A stretch of 64,000 nucleotides of DNA from Tricholoma matsutake. Lineage: Eukaryota; Basidiomycota; Agaricomycetes; Agaricales; Tricholomataceae. Position 1 is the first letter of the stretch; every line of letters starts with the position of its first letter. Below are positions 11,466 to 23,760 of this stretch, in pieces. Both the position numbers and the translations under genes were made by a program. The stretch lies in NCBI GenBank assembly GCA_026075535.2, contig AP026545.1:4030001-4094000 (forward strand), given 5' to 3'. A model generated the notes under the pieces. That model was not told where the DNA came from. It did not search any database and was given only the letters and a program-made list of their open reading frames with translations.

Positions 11466-14300
11466 TCAGTTAATGCCTCCCATCACCACTGGAAGAGCCA
11501 TCTCGATCATCGTCCAATCTTCATTTGAACTCAGTCAGCTTCTGACATGTCAGTTAAGAATGAGGATACGGACAAATAGTTTCTTTCGATTTCTGACAGG
11601 ATGCTCAAGAAATCCCCTGCACCAAAGATTTAAACAATTGATGAAAGCAGGATCATAGAGATTTACATACACAAATATGCGTGTGCGCGTGCTGCAGAAG
11701 CTGGCGCCGTTTCCGCTTTTCGTACTGCATCTAGTAAGGTGGATGCGACGAAGCGAACCTTGTGAACCTATAGGCGTCATCAGAGATACTCCCACCTTGA
11801 TAATTCTTGAAACACTGACCAAACTCGGGCCATTAGTCGCAATTGACTGGATGGGGATGCTAAGGTGAACAGAAATAAGAGTTTGAACAGGCTGAACGTG
11901 TGGATCCTACCTATGAAGGATGTTGAGAAGATTACTTGCGACAGCTTCGCGGTCTTCTGCTATTTTATGTTCATCTACGCTACCTTGCAGCGACGCAAGA
12001 AGCTCATCGCGATATTGTTCAATAACAAAGCGGACCAGTTGCTATGTATGGACCGTAAGCTGAGGACCACAAACGCATCCAACATTCATGTTTTACCTGT
12101 GTGACGTACATATTTGCTTGCATGACAAGGAAAGGATTCAGAGCATTTGCTCGAGAAGCGTTCGGGTTATCAAAGAAGTCCTTGACCTCCGCAAAAGTTG
12201 CTTGTCGGAACCCAGCGCCTCCATATTCGGTGGGTAATTGTGACTGATTATTTGTCTGCTTCAGGAGGAGTGGCTCTGGCGCATGGATGAGTGCAGCGAG
12301 CACCCGGGTATGTAACGACTGGACTTCCTCTAGTCGGGCTGTAGCAAACTGGCCTCGGGGTGGCGAGCGCTTGTCCACCCGGATACGGACCAAAATCTCT
12401 CCCAGTAGAGCGAATATCCTTGACATGTAGTTCAGCCCCGAGACAATGGCAGTTTTGCCGTGTGGCTGTGGTAGATATGCGCTGGGAGTGATGCTGCAGA
12501 AGTGAAATGGTCAGTATAAGTATATTTCCATGCAACATTTTCACTTGCTATTCGTCATCCAGTTCTTTTGGGAAGTGCACAGTGCAATCCTCGTCACGCA
12601 AACATATTGGCCTTCCCAGAAGGACCGACATCGACTTATCCGCTGAGCGTGTCATATTTTGTTAGGATCTAAAGGATTAACCATATCTAGATGAGCGAAC
12701 CTCCGAATAGCAGCCAGAAAATCCTCCTTCTAACTTCACATTCAATAGGATCAAGACCTTCGTAGGCCGATTCTTCGTGCATTCTCAATGTTACTGCAAT
12801 ATGCGCCGCTTCGCCAAAGGCAGCATGCTGTGTGGCATCATGGCCCTCACAAAAATGGTATATACAGTCACTAGAAATAAAATAGGATAAGGATTTGTAT
12901 AAGTGAAGAAACGACACAAGACTGACAAATAGCGAATGACAACATGGGTAGATGACGGAGGGTCGTATGATGCCACAGTAATGTGACGGCTAGCTTCGTG
13001 ACATGTCTATTATATGCAGTTGAGATCCTTGCGCGCGATGCTGAGAACCGAGATGACGTACCTGGGCTAGCCGTCTCACGACGGGACGTTCCATTGGAAT
13101 GTAAGACCTTGGAACCTGCACGAGGGTTGACGCGACTGTCGACATGACTAACGCAAAGAACAGGGGATCACGCTCCTCCCTTCGTGAGTGAAGGTCTGCC
13201 ATGAAGGAAGGTTTATGGATGGATGGTGTGAGAGGGTATACGAAATCGAAGAACAGAGCAATGATTAGGGAGATGGTATCACGTGGTGCTATTTCTTCCA
13301 GCCTATGAGGGCGATAAAAATGTGACAGGGGTGGGAGGGTGGTTGGTTGGGGCACGACTTGCTGCTGCTTGTACGACCAGTTATACATGGGGTATGAATT
13401 AAAGGACTCTGGATATGCCTGGAGATCATCACCTTTCGGGGAGTTATGTAGGGTATTTCCGTTCGTAGAAGCGTTCATTGAAAGAGATCCATTATATGAT
13501 GATGGGGGAGAAGCAGAATAGTGTGGATGAAAGGTGTCCGCAGCGATAGCATACCGTGACGGAGGATTTGGTATCGCGGGCACGGAGGGATCAAGGAGCA
13601 AAGGGCTCTGCAAGCCAATAATCGGAGACACCATAACTTGTGGAGGACTGGACATGGAAGAAGATGGCGAAACTGATGGGTCTGAGTCATTTCGTTCTTC
13701 AACCTGGATTGCTCCGTTCGCTGCTGCTTGTGCTTCTTGCAGACGGCGAAGATAACTTATAGACAAGAAAGATTTGTCACAAGTCCCAAAAGCTCTATAG
13801 CAAAATGACACTTACAGGTTGGGAGGACCTCGTTTTTTGGGTTGATAGTCGTAGGTACATGGTATACCGAGTGTAATGCAATGTTTACATGATTGCTTTG
13901 GATCGTCCGGGTTCTCTCTAGCGCATCGGACTTTGCGGGCCCTACATGCGTCGCAACCTAGAAGGTAGAAATTGAGCTTAAATCAACATGAGATGGGTTC
14001 AGGTGGATACCGACTTTGTGACTGTCTCCTGTCAGCGCAAAGGATTCTGAGTTAGTTCTCATTCAGATAGTCAGAGAATCAGAATAACATGAAATTGGTA
14101 ACTTATAAGGCAAGACTGGGGAAATAAAGGAGACGGACAAGACGAGACGAGCTAGAAAGTGGTGGAGAGAGAAAAGATATAGATAATACATACTTTCTCT
14201 TGCTTTTGGTGTTTTCGGCGTGTGATTCTTTGCGAGCGTCATCAGAAGGAGGCGTGGCTGAGTTACACACTTTTTTGGGACGAGCAGGAGGCATGATCAT
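11466..14300 (-). CDS. Zn(II)2Cys6 transcription factor with fungal_trans domain
   Basis: This is a nuclear DNA-binding regulator. My model (minus strand) has exons 14300-14194, 14057-14011, 13957-13816, 13755-13062, 13006-12927, 12870-12701, 12642-12549, 12493-12097, 12041-11911, 11859-11820, 11767-11671, 11616-11574 and 11529-11466, totalling 2106 nt (701 residues) with all phases closing. The zinc cluster CDACRARKVRC...SCKHCITLGIPC is at about residues 53-82, followed by a linker (KKRGPPNLYLRRLQEAQ), a Ser/Pro-rich stretch, and the middle homology region (DFVYPLTPSIHKPSF; GHDATQHAAFGEAAHIA; RRRIFWLLFGADKSMSVLLG). Intron 7 (12548-12494) appears to be a GC-AG intron: its GCAAGT donor is needed to avoid a TAG. 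The tiny 5' exon and the last two exons are the least certain. The target genes cannot be told from sequence. Confidence 0.85.
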
Positions 14301-14772
14301 GGGTTCGTGGGTCGAAAACAAATTGCGGGGTAGTAGAATTATAGCTTGCGTCAACGTTTTGAAGCCCCTGTGTTTATAGTTCTTGATCTTACTTATCTGA
14401 ATCGGGACGAACATACAAACCTTCGACAAAAAACTTATACGCGTGGATTATCCCAACATGGATCACGAGAACAGTCTATTCACATCCAGGGACCGGCCTA
14501 TTGCCACATTTCGGAATCTTCCTGTCTACCTTCTTTTCGATCTGATCTGTTGATCACAGATTATCGGAGGCGATGTGCCAGTGCACGGTACTTTTTTTCA
14601 AGTGAAAGTTAAGGCATGAGTTCCCCAGCCCGGCCCTTCCGCGGATCCTTCCAAAATTGCACTTTGCCATGTGAACGAAACAAATCTCGGTGATTAACAA
14701 CGGCCGATTGTCATTGGCACGTAACGTACTTAGCGTAATCTATGACAGTTTTAGACGTTACACCTCCTTCGT
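14301..14772. other. Spacer between PPR-like gene and Zn2Cys6 gene
   Basis: This is 472 bp between two genes on the minus strand in tandem. It should hold the 3' end of the PPR-like gene and the promoter of the Zn2Cys6 gene. I see no strong TATA box and no further gene. Confidence 0.5.
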
Positions 14773-17076
14773 TCACTGATCAGAGCGGTCCAGCTTCGCA
14801 ACCATGGCTTGCGTCTCGTCGTTATCCAGCCAGGCCTTGTTCTTTTTGATCATTTCTGCGATGCGGCGGCGTAGCACCTGTTGTTCCATGTCATTCCACT
14901 CCGCGCTCTCCCTCAGCAGCAGGTTCCAAAATTTGTATGCCATCATAGAATCTTTCGCGCGCAGAGAAATGTATACGAGATACTTCCCTGTCTGCGGCGA
15001 TGTCAAGGGTGTGGTAGTTTCGAAGGATTCGATCATCGTCAGAACACTTTGCAGCCGGGTCTTTAGGCTATCTGGGTCATCCATTCTCGAGGAGACACTT
15101 GCCCGAATGAGACCACCTATCGATTGGAGAGTTAATCGAGCATCCTTGAGGCCACGAATTCCTTCCATCATCTCATCCACCAGCGCCTCGTCTTGAAAGA
15201 GGAAAGCATGATGCATAACCGTGCCAAAAGTCACTGCATCTGGTTGCAGACCTTTTTCAATCATTCGGCCAATCATCCTCGCAGCTAAGCGTGGGTCCGC
15301 TTCAGCAACGGCGGTCAGAGCGACGTTAACATCATAGATATCGGGAATTTCTTTGCGTTGCAGCAAGACTTTGAAGACTTGAAGTCCTTCTGTATATTTC
15401 CCGACAATAAAGAAACCTCTCGCAAGTGACGTCAAGGCTCGGTGAGGAGCCTTGATCAGAGGTATGTGATGTGCTCGATACGATTGCAAGATTTGAGTGA
15501 GAAGGTTGGTTAAATCCTCCAACTTGCCCTGCAGAATGTCAGCTCGTACTTTTGGGCCTTCGAACCTGTCATAAGAAGCTCTTGCATGGCGAAGGAGCTG
15601 TGCAAAGAGGCGTAGCATGCGTATCATCAGTGCGGAATTGCCAACTACGACATGTTTATCATCGCCGACAGAGTATCTTTCCCATAATTTCCGTGCACAG
15701 CTTGCGTAGCTCAGAGCTACTGTGTTCGAGATAAAACGCGCACGAAATTGGAGGGGAAGAGGTAGATTATCCTCCACTACTTCAAACGCAAGCTGCCGGG
15801 AGAGATGAGCTTTACGGCTGTGTTCCGTGAGATGGTGCATAAGCCACGGCAAAGCCAGACCATGAGGAGGAGGGTAGTGATGTTGGCTGAGGATGGAGGG
15901 GGTTCTTGTGAACTCGTACAAGGCCTCCGCTTCGCCTCCTTGTAACAATCGTTCCGCACAACTGTAAAATTGTCGGATAACGATATTTGGAACAGGTGCA
16001 TGAGGATGAGCTCTGCAAATCAACTGCCTGCACCCACGGATATCATCAACGGTTGGGGCATCCAGGAACGCGTAAAGAATGTCAACATTAAGGTCGATGA
16101 TGGATTGATGGGGGGTACCAGGAAGATCGAGTAAGCCACTGACGATGGTTACGGTCCAAGGCCTCCAGTTCCAATGAAGACTGGCTTTAGCCAAGGCTAT
16201 GCAGATGATGAGATTGAAGTCATTGGAGGAACTATCCAGTCCCTGCATGATCTCTGGTGGTATATGCCTAGAGTTTACAAGTATTTGGAACAAGGTCAAT
16301 GCATCCTGTTGAAGCGACAGTCGCAGGAGCTTGCGCACGACTTCAAAGGCAGCATATATTATAGCCGGAGGATTATAGGTAGCGGAACGCGGTCCGCCGA
16401 GTGCTGTGTGGCTTGCTGCTTGAGCAGAGAGAATAGGATAGATGAGCTGGATGAGTCGCCTATCAGTCTCATCCGAGGATTGGAAGGACACAATGATGCG
16501 AGCGAGCCGCGCTACAGAATCCAGGGAGAGGTAATCGAGGACCTTCGTAGTATTCTTAAGGCGTTGAAGAACTGCAAGCACTACAGAAGGTTCCAATACA
16601 GATAAGTCTTGAAACAGGATGGTCTTCAACATGTAGGTTTGGTTGGAATATTTCCCTCGGTATACCTCCAGGATATCCTTGACCACACAATTAGCCAAAT
16701 CAGGGGATGCAAGTAAAGCTTCCTTCAGGACGCGGAGGTAAGAAGCGGTGGGCAGGTTGGAAACCAAGTGTCGGTTGCGCATGCGTAATTTCTCATACTC
16801 GTGTCCTGACATGGATTTCGTATCCAGAGGTTCCATTCCATCAACCGGGGTGTGTGTCGAATTTGTAGAATGAGGTGATGTAGACAACGATGTGCTTGGA
16901 AACGTCGCGTCACGTCGAAAAAGTGTCTCCAACACAAGATCATTGGGTCGGTTGGTTTTAGACCTAGGTGGTTTGGCGATTGCAACATTAGAGAAACTTC
17001 GGCCTACGATGGCAAGACGGCGATGAGTAAGTCGTGTAATGTAGCCTCGATAAAATAAGTGTCGACAATGGGACAT
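14773..17076 (-). CDS. Mitochondrial PPR-like protein
   Basis: This is an uninterrupted 767-residue frame with no introns, unlike its neighbours. The N-terminus (MSHCRHLFYRGYITRLTHRR) is rich in Arg, Ser and hydrophobic residues and lacks acidic ones, a typical mitochondrial presequence. The body is helical and repetitive. Around residues 575-660 it carries PPR-style helical pairs such as MIGRMIEKGLQPDAVTFGTV followed by MHHAFLFQDEALVDEMME. Pentatricopeptide proteins bind organellar RNA and act in processing, stability or translation. I do not recognise a specific orthologue, and other alpha-solenoid mitochondrial proteins remain possible. A CACGTG-type motif lies about 155 bp upstream. Confidence 0.8.
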   Translation of the reverse strand: MSHCRHLFYRGYITRLTHRRLAIVGRSFSNVAIAKPPRSKTNRPNDLVLETLFRRDATFPSTSLSTSPHSTNSTHTPVDGMEPLDTKSMSGHEYEKLRMRNRHLVSNLPTASYLRVLKEALLASPDLANCVVKDILEVYRGKYSNQTYMLKTILFQDLSVLEPSVVLAVLQRLKNTTKVLDYLSLDSVARLARIIVSFQSSDETDRRLIQLIYPILSAQAASHTALGGPRSATYNPPAIIYAAFEVVRKLLRLSLQQDALTLFQILVNSRHIPPEIMQGLDSSSNDFNLIICIALAKASLHWNWRPWTVTIVSGLLDLPGTPHQSIIDLNVDILYAFLDAPTVDDIRGCRQLICRAHPHAPVPNIVIRQFYSCAERLLQGGEAEALYEFTRTPSILSQHHYPPPHGLALPWLMHHLTEHSRKAHLSRQLAFEVVEDNLPLPLQFRARFISNTVALSYASCARKLWERYSVGDDKHVVVGNSALMIRMLRLFAQLLRHARASYDRFEGPKVRADILQGKLEDLTNLLTQILQSYRAHHIPLIKAPHRALTSLARGFFIVGKYTEGLQVFKVLLQRKEIPDIYDVNVALTAVAEADPRLAARMIGRMIEKGLQPDAVTFGTVMHHAFLFQDEALVDEMMEGIRGLKDARLTLQSIGGLIRASVSSRMDDPDSLKTRLQSVLTMIESFETTTPLTSPQTGKYLVYISLRAKDSMMAYKFWNLLLRESAEWNDMEQQVLRRRIAEMIKKNKAWLDNDETQAMVAKLDRSDQ

Positions 17077-19070
17077 AAGTCAGCTTATCGACGTGTCAGA
17101 CTATACAAAGATTCTCAGTAGAACGCTTTTTCTCACCATAGCATTCCGCACAGCCTGACTCAGTCGTTCTCCTCACCAGCAAGTTTGTCGAGTCTCAACG
17201 TTGCGGGTGCCAATGAAAAAACTGTGGTAGTCACGTGAGTTACAAGGATTCGTGAACTTGAACTTCGACGGGTTGCAAGACATGATACTGCCTGAAAGTA
17301 CTGTAGAAGTATCCTTACAATATTCTGCTAGGAGTATTTTAACAGCACTGTACAGTTACTGAAGTAGCATCCTAGATTGGTACAGACTGGCAAAATATCC
17401 TTCAGTGAGTATGATAGTATTGAGAGTACTTCCACATTACTTCCAATACTTCCTTGTAAGAAAATTGTCGTGCAGCCAGTGAGACTTTAGCTATATTTTT
17501 AATCCCAGTGACTAGTAATAATACGAGACGGGCTTGCCAGACTAATGTCAAATTTCAACACTACATTATTCCTGGGTTCAAGTTGCTATTAGTACCCGCG
17601 AAGGCAATTTCTCCTATGAGCTTAGTGAGCTTAGTAGTACGACCTGTCTGCTCACACTGCTCACCTCTTTGTAAGTAGACACGAAGCGTAGTGCCATGCA
17701 CATATCGGCACAATGATTATGCTTTCTATTCGCAGCTGCAGCAAAATTATGTGTGGGAAAGCCTTTCCTTCTAAGTATGTGAGTCAAGCCAAGTGCCCAA
17801 ATTTCCCATATAAGTAGGTGGTCCAAAAAAGTACTTGGAATTTGACATTTCGGAAGCAATTTCATGCGAAAACAATTAGTCTGTTCATTTTTCGAGTTTA
17901 AAATTCGTTTACGCAAGTCCAATGGCAAAAGGTCTGACTGTAGCGTCGCTAACGCCAGTCAACTCTAGCACCGGTGACCGCGTGCGTATTTTATGTATCT
18001 GCACCGCGAAGAGGTTTCACGCTGAGCCTCTTTTCAAAGTGGCTATGATCACGTCATGTGCTTCGTACCTATTCCTAGTGAGAGAAGAGAGCTTTCGAGA
18101 CATTCCCCGCCTCTAGGTAAGGGCTGTACTCTGATATTGTTCTCTCTGCAAGAGCTTATTCTATTCTACTGTCTTCTCTCTGGTTGCCGGAGGAGTCGTT
18201 TGGCCTAATTGTTCGCTCCCGTCCGTGAGAACCGAACATCAAACCTTGCGCATTGGACTATGTATGTAAAAGAATCCTGTGCCTACGAGCTTCTACGAGC
18301 ATTAGGTTATCATATATCGGCCACATGATCCTGCCGATAGTCCCAGCCTTACTTAGGGTCCATGCCAGTCCCATGCCAGCACTATTGATCGCGTTGATGG
18401 CCCGAAAGGAATGTATTCCACCCACGGTCGCTCGAACCTCAACTGTTTCAAGTTGCCAAATTGTCTCGCTCGTGTGTGCAGAGGATTTGGAAAATTGGAT
18501 TATGCGATGACTGTGTCCGACAGTCGCCTCCAATAACCCCATGTCATTGGCAAAGCGATGGCGAACGGAAGTTTATTTAATTGCAATAAGCAGGTAAGTG
18601 CATATGGATATATCTAGAAGGGTGGCTGTATGTCTGAAACTAAGTAGATAGCTGGTAATCGCAACCTTGTGTGCCCGACGGTATCTCTATCTTTTCCAGC
18701 GTTCATCGGAAAGAAAACAACCAGGACTAACCTGAGTACTCCGTCTCGTGCCGGCACCATTTGAGCGTCATACGGTGGTACTATTGCATAATACCAAACG
18801 AGATCGGAGTGTCCAACGAGTGGCCGAAAAGTTAGCAAAGCTTATGTACTGACCTTCTTTCTCTCATGTCAGTATGTCCCAAGATATCAGGTAGACTCCG
18901 GTGGTCTCGTATCGTATAAATGAGCTTGAATCTATGCAAATGTGCTGGCATGTAGGGCACATAGAACAAAACATGCGTCTACAGTCCTTTGGCATTATGT
19001 AAGTCAAAACACCGGAATGTGCCGCACGACGCGCTGAACCCGAGGAATCAAAGCTCTGTGTTCAAAATCC
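17077..19070. other. Two-kilobase divergent intergenic region, no gene seen
   Basis: This lies between the PPR-like gene (minus) and the GRASP gene (plus). Both promoters should be here. Short open frames (for example 17614-17928 minus and 18253-18510 plus) show no recognisable motif and cannot be supported. No tRNA or tandem repeat was noticed. Confidence 0.5.
17230..17238. promoter_or_regulatory. GTCACGTGA motif upstream of PPR-like gene
   Basis: This is a nine-base E-box-like motif, 154-162 bp before the PPR-like start codon and similar to the palindrome upstream of AOS1. It may bind a bHLH factor; this is motif-based inference. Confidence 0.3.
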
Positions 19071-20652
19071 ATGGGAGCCGGCCAGTCAACATCACAGTTG
19101 CATCCACCGTCACGCGCATTGCACGTTCTCAGAGTCACTCCGCTTTCTCCAGCTTCTAAAACAACAATTGAGCCCTACTTTGATTTCGTTGTTGGATTCG
19201 AAGGAGATTCGTTGTCATCTGAACATAATATCGATGTTTTGCAGTTAGAGAGGATCGTTGAACAGCATGAGGGTAGAACACTAAATTTGTTAATCTGGAA
19301 CAGTAAAAACCAACATACACGAGGTACGGCGCGATAACTACGTTTGAAATCATAGCACTCAACGCCATACCTAGTCGTCCCAATCATTCCCTCAAGGGTG
19401 TGGTCTCAGTCGCAAATAAATGCGTCCGGGTCGTCGCAGAACCACGAATCTGTCCCCCAGCCATCTTTACTGGGCTTGAGCATGCGAATCTGTGAACCGG
19501 AGACTGCCACTGAGAATGTCTGGCATGTACTTGATGTCCTTGAAGGCAGCCCTGCTGAAAGCGCAGGTCTTGTACCTATGGGCGATTGGATCCTAGGTGT
19601 GTACAACTTAATACAAGTGTTCGAATATTCGCATTTATGGTGTTTCGGAGGTTGGTCGGGGGGTGTCCTGAACTCAGAGAATGATTTCTATGATTTGGTC
19701 GAGGCGGTATGTTGTTCTCCACTCAGCAAGGTATCTCAATCGAGTCGTTTTTTTTTTGTTCGCTTAGCATATTGACAAGCCTCTGAGGGTGTACGTTTAC
19801 TCCCATGATTTCGAGTGCGTATTGTGATTTACTTATCATACGTCAATAACCAGTCTTTTTCAGCGCCCTTCGTGAAGTCGTCCTGATACCAAATCGGCAC
19901 TGGGGTGGTGAGGGTCTGCTAGGATGTGTATTTGGGTTAGTCCATATATTTGAGGACTAGTGGTCAATGGCTGATCTTCATTTGCCAAAGGTTTGGTCTT
20001 TTGCACAGAATACCATCTCAACCTGTCGACCGTCTTCCTGGAACAACTCCCATCGAACTGCAGCGGGCTGCGGAAGAATACGAAGAACAAGAACTTTTCG
20101 TCCCCGCCGATGTTCATTCTGAGCCTCATTTTAGTCCCGAGCAGCTTGCAGATTGGCGTAAGCAAGAACAGGAACAGTGGCATCAGGAAACTCTTGCAGC
20201 TCAATCTTTGTATGAACCTCCCGAGCCTGAGCCTCGTGTTCCTTCCTCTTCCAGGATGCAGGCAGCCGGGCGTGATCATATCCACTATATCCAGCATCAC
20301 GACCACACTCATCGTTTCAACCCCGATGGGCATTCAGGTGATGAAGGGACTCTGCATCGGTCACAACCTACAGACGGCTCATTGACCCCAACACGTATTC
20401 CTGCTGGTCCTTTCATGAACGGTATTTCATCGTCGTAATCTTACTACTTTCACAAACTCAAATGCGACACATCAAGGTTATAGGGATTTTCAAAATTTGA
20501 GGCAGGAACAGTTGTTACCCGCTCGCGTCAGGGGTGCATCTTCTAGACTTCCAGCTGATGAAACCGGAGAAGACGACGAAGCTGGTTACGATGGCGAGGC
20601 GAGTGTCGCCGGAACAGAAACCTCTCGAGGCAGTCTTACGAGTGTTGATTAA
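19071..20652 (+). CDS. GRH1: GRASP-family Golgi reassembly stacking protein
   Basis: This is a peripheral Golgi/early secretory protein that tethers membranes and supports unconventional secretion. Modelled exons are 19071-19323, 19375-19596, 19651-19706, 19768-19814, 19864-19935, 19991-20434 and 20484-20652, giving 420 residues with phases that all close. The N-terminus MGAGQS fits an N-myristoylation signal on Gly2. Two PDZ-like GRASP domains follow: the first at about residues 15-100 (HVLRVTPLSPASKTTIEPYF), the second at about 130-215 (WHVLDVLEGSPAESAGLVP, then GWSGGVL, VYVYSHDFDALREVV, LIPNRHWGGEGLLGC and GLLHRIPSQP). The C-terminal half is Glu/Pro/Gln-rich and probably disordered. The symbol is by analogy to the yeast homologue. 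The last intron (20435-20483) is less certain; without it the protein would end near 20437. Confidence 0.92.
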
Positions 20653-21771
20653 GTAACATCATGTGTTCGACGGTTTTTTTTGAACAAACTTCTCTCTAGC
20701 ATCGGCCGTAGGTGGTACGCTAGGCTTTAGCTTCTGGTTTTCGCTTATTCTTGGAAAAACACGCGACTCATTGTGCTGCTCATCAATGATCACAAGAATC
20801 GTCACAGAACTGCGCTGGGGAACCAAGTATACTCGAACAAGTCTTCAATGATGTTTCTCGTGGATTGGTTCAGCCTGGCTTGTGACTGCTCTCGGTGCGA
20901 TGTGGTCTACACAACGAGTCTGGCAACCAAGAACACCGATGGTCTGTAACATATGTACCAGTGTGATACCACCGTGCTCCATGTGTATCAGGATTGATTT
21001 TGAATGTAATCAAAGTGTGATTCCAGTCGTGGGTTTTTGGGGTGGCAGCGAAAAACTGCGATCCAGCCAAATCCAGGTCTGTGATCTACGATCTTGTGCA
21101 TGGGCTCAGTTTATATAGTGAATGGCAGGGGTATGCAAAACCCTGGGGGTATTTGTCAAGGGTAGATGAGGGTAGGGGTGAGGGTACAGTGTTTGTACCC
21201 TCAGCCAACCCTTACCCTTGGGAGGGGTCCCAGGGTAGGTAAAATCATGGGGGCATATAATAAAGTAAATTTGCATCAAATATGGTAATACCATCAACAA
21301 AAGACTTCTACACAGTACTCAAATTCAGCAGAGTATACATTGCATCTTCCATGTATTGATGTTCTGACATCACAGGATTTCCAAATTCTGCATAGTTACT
21401 ACCTGAAAATGTGTTGTAGCACTTTTATACAGCCATGAAAATGGCCAGATGTTCATGTCTTTGACTCAAATGATAATAAAAGTGATTTTAGTCACTCATC
21501 TGATGATACCATCTTGGGGGTATTAGTAGTGGTCAAAGTAGGGTGATTATTCATGAATTATGTCCACAATTTTTGGGACATGGATAATTGTGATTATTTG
21601 ATGTGCTTAAATTTTTGCACAGAAGATCATAGATCTGTCAAAATAATCACGCCCATAATCGCCCTGTAATTGCCCTCAATAATCATCATGGTCAAGGTGA
21701 CTCAGATTATTGACACGATTTTTGATTCATAATTGTCCAATAATTGCACTATTAATCATACAATAATTGCC
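20653..21771. other. Border between gene island and repeats
   Basis: No gene is supported. From about 21127 the sequence becomes repeat-like: a G-rich run CAGGGGTATGCAAAACCCTGG resembles a hAT-type terminal repeat, but I found no partner end. At about 21540-21775 AT-rich segments (GTGATTATTCATGAATTATG, CAATAATTGCC) form weak inverted repeats that could be a small MITE. Element H's LTR begins at 21772. Confidence 0.4.
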
Positions 21772-21952
21772 TGGAAGGATGTATGGACATCCAACACTGA
21801 GGTAGCATGAGGAATAAAATGGAACAAGTTATATTTCTAGGGGGTACGAGATAAGGATGTGATACACGTGAATGTTCATATATGTACCCTAGGTTAGGTC
21901 AGGTGATCATGTATATTACTAAGTGTCAGGTAAGAGTACAGGTACTCTTACA
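21772..21952 (-). repeat. 3' LTR of element H
   Basis: On the minus strand it reads TGTAAGAGTACC...CATCCTTCCA, 181 bp, with TG...CA ends. It starts 25 bp after the pol stop codon (21978-21980). M (36735-36920) shares its first and last ~25 bases, which supports these limits. The second LTR is absent, so no target duplication can be checked. Confidence 0.7.
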
Positions 21953-22337
21953 CTCTCCCATAGTTCAAAAGATTTGCTTACTTGTGCCATTTGGCATAGG
22001 CATCTGTATCTGCGAGTTTGTGCTGGGGCAGCCAAAGATCTGACTCAGGACCATAACTAGGGTGTAGCATGGGTATGGGTAAACCCATGGTAAATGGCCC
22101 ATGGGTTTGAGAGGTATGGGTATGGTTGCTGAAATGCTGGACCTGTGCCATACCATACCCATTTTGGTGGTGTCACAGGTATTAACGGTTATTTAAGTCA
22201 CTGGCTGTAGAAGATGCCAGACATCAATCATTGCAAGAAACGATGATGAAATCGTCATTTGTAAGTATTTTCACTTTCTGATTTCACAACTAACAGTTTT
22301 TTTAGGTCCTGCTCTGGTGACACAAAGCACACGAAAT

Positions 22338-22370
22338 GGGTCCAAACACCTTTTATCATTGTTTGGGCCC
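22338..22370. repeat. GGGTCCAAA hairpin in K (left module)
   Basis: An imperfect hairpin (GGGTCCAAAC ... GTTTGGGCCC) is followed directly by CAG|GTAAGT and a T-rich stretch ending TTTATAG, which looks like an intron. Confidence 0.7.
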
Positions 22371-22859
22371 CAGGTAAGTTGTTCTTTCTCCATATCTTGT
22401 GTTCCTTTATTCATCTAACTTTATTTTCATTGTTTATAGGTTTTAACTTGCTTACAACTAGCGCTTTAAGGTCTGGTGCATAGGACCGCAAAATAACTGC
22501 AAACCGGACCGAACTTTCACCAATCGTAACCAGACTTTTGGTTATGGTTTTTGAAAGTTCAAGATGGTTGCGGTTGCGGTTTTGGCAGATCGTGTGACTG
22601 CTCTAGATCGTCCATAACCAGTTAACACTGATTGGAACCACAGTTTTGGATCATGTTGCCAGTTGCCAAGGTAAGTGATTGTTTACATCATTTTCTCACA
22701 CACACTCATCCTATACCACCACCAGTCCACCACCCTCGATGACAGCGCCTCCCTCCCTCATCCCAGCTCCACCACCACCTCGTCAATGTGTCAACACCTA
22801 CAGCCTCCACTCCCACACCCACCACCACACTGGCTAACAAGGACTACAAGCAACAAAAT

Positions 22860-22892
22860 GGGCCCAAATGATGTCTATCATTGTTTGGGCCC
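22860..22892. repeat. GGGCCCAAA hairpin in G1
   Basis: GGGCCCAAA and TTTGGGCCC arms flank a 15-nt spacer that contains TGAT...ATCA. The same kind of hairpin is at 22338-22370 and 24363-24392 in K and in G2 near 62608-62640. It is followed by an AG|GT splice-donor-like sequence. Confidence 0.75.
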
Positions 22893-23204
22893 TAGGTCTG
22901 TTTTTTTTTGTTCATCTTGATAAAAACTAATTATATTTTGTTAATTTTTTATTAACTATACTACTGGCAATGATGCATGCCCACAAGATCCACCCAACAA
23001 TGCATGCCCATGCGAGCTGCCCAATGACCAACGACCAATGTGCTACCCTCCTCCTCCCCATCCAAATGGGATGCGAGGGTGTCAATTTATGTTAGAGGGA
23101 CACTGGGAGACCCACAAAGTGGGATACCCACCTGGTAAGCACCACCTGACTGCACCACCCGTTCCATGTCACTAACCCCCCTTAACACCTACATCAATGC
23201 ACCC

Positions 23205-23760
23205 GCCCCATGCCTGCGAGCCACTGCTTGTAGGATGGATCATGAGTGCATGCAGTTGATGACAATGACAACTAACACCACAGGAACCCCCACAATGGAC
23301 AACCCAGCATGGACGACCCAGCACCTGCCCCCATGCCTGCGAGCAGCTGCTCATAGGGTGGATCGCAAGTGCTTCCAGTCGACAATGATGATGACATGGC
23401 CTACCCACACCAGGACCCCTGGAACATGAGAAATGGCCATAGCACACCCCAACCATGATGGATGACCCAGCATCTGCCCCCATGCCTGCGAGCAACTGCT
23501 TGCAGGGTGGATTGCAGGTGCTAGCAGCCAACGTTGACATTGGTGAGCACCACGACATGAGGATGACAAGAAAGTGAGGAGATTGACAAACACAGGGAAC
23601 GCTGAGGGGAAACAACAAACACCGCAACAACGTGGGGTGGGGGACAATGAACATGCAACAATGGGGGATGACAAACCTGCAACAACAGGGGTGGGGATGA
23701 CAAACATGGAACAACACAGCACCTGCGTCTCGCCTCACGAGCCACTGCTCATGGGGGGGA
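23205..23760 (+). repeat. Degenerate palindromic array in G1
   Basis: Four units about 125-240 bp apart each contain a variant of GCGAGCAACTGCTTGCAGGGTGG (at about 23214, 23338, 23487 and 23727). The core GCGAGCA-CTGCTCGC is nearly self-complementary. Related copies occur outside G1 in K at about 24149, 24221 and 24504, and in G2. Confidence 0.6.

Noticed and set aside
17614..17928. 104-codon minus-strand open frame in the divergent intergenic region
   Set aside because: No motif, no codon or domain support, and no flanking exons; length is within chance.
21127..21300. hAT-type terminal repeat starting CAGGGGTATGC
   Set aside because: No partner end and no 8-bp duplication were found.
21540..21775. 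Small MITE with ATTATT-rich inverted ends
   Set aside because: Ends match poorly, no duplication, and the right side merges with H's LTR limit.
22860..22898. Spliced gene in the hAT-like elements based on AG|GTAAGT sites
   Set aside because: Exons give no recognisable protein and lack a consistent frame; kept as a structural module instead.
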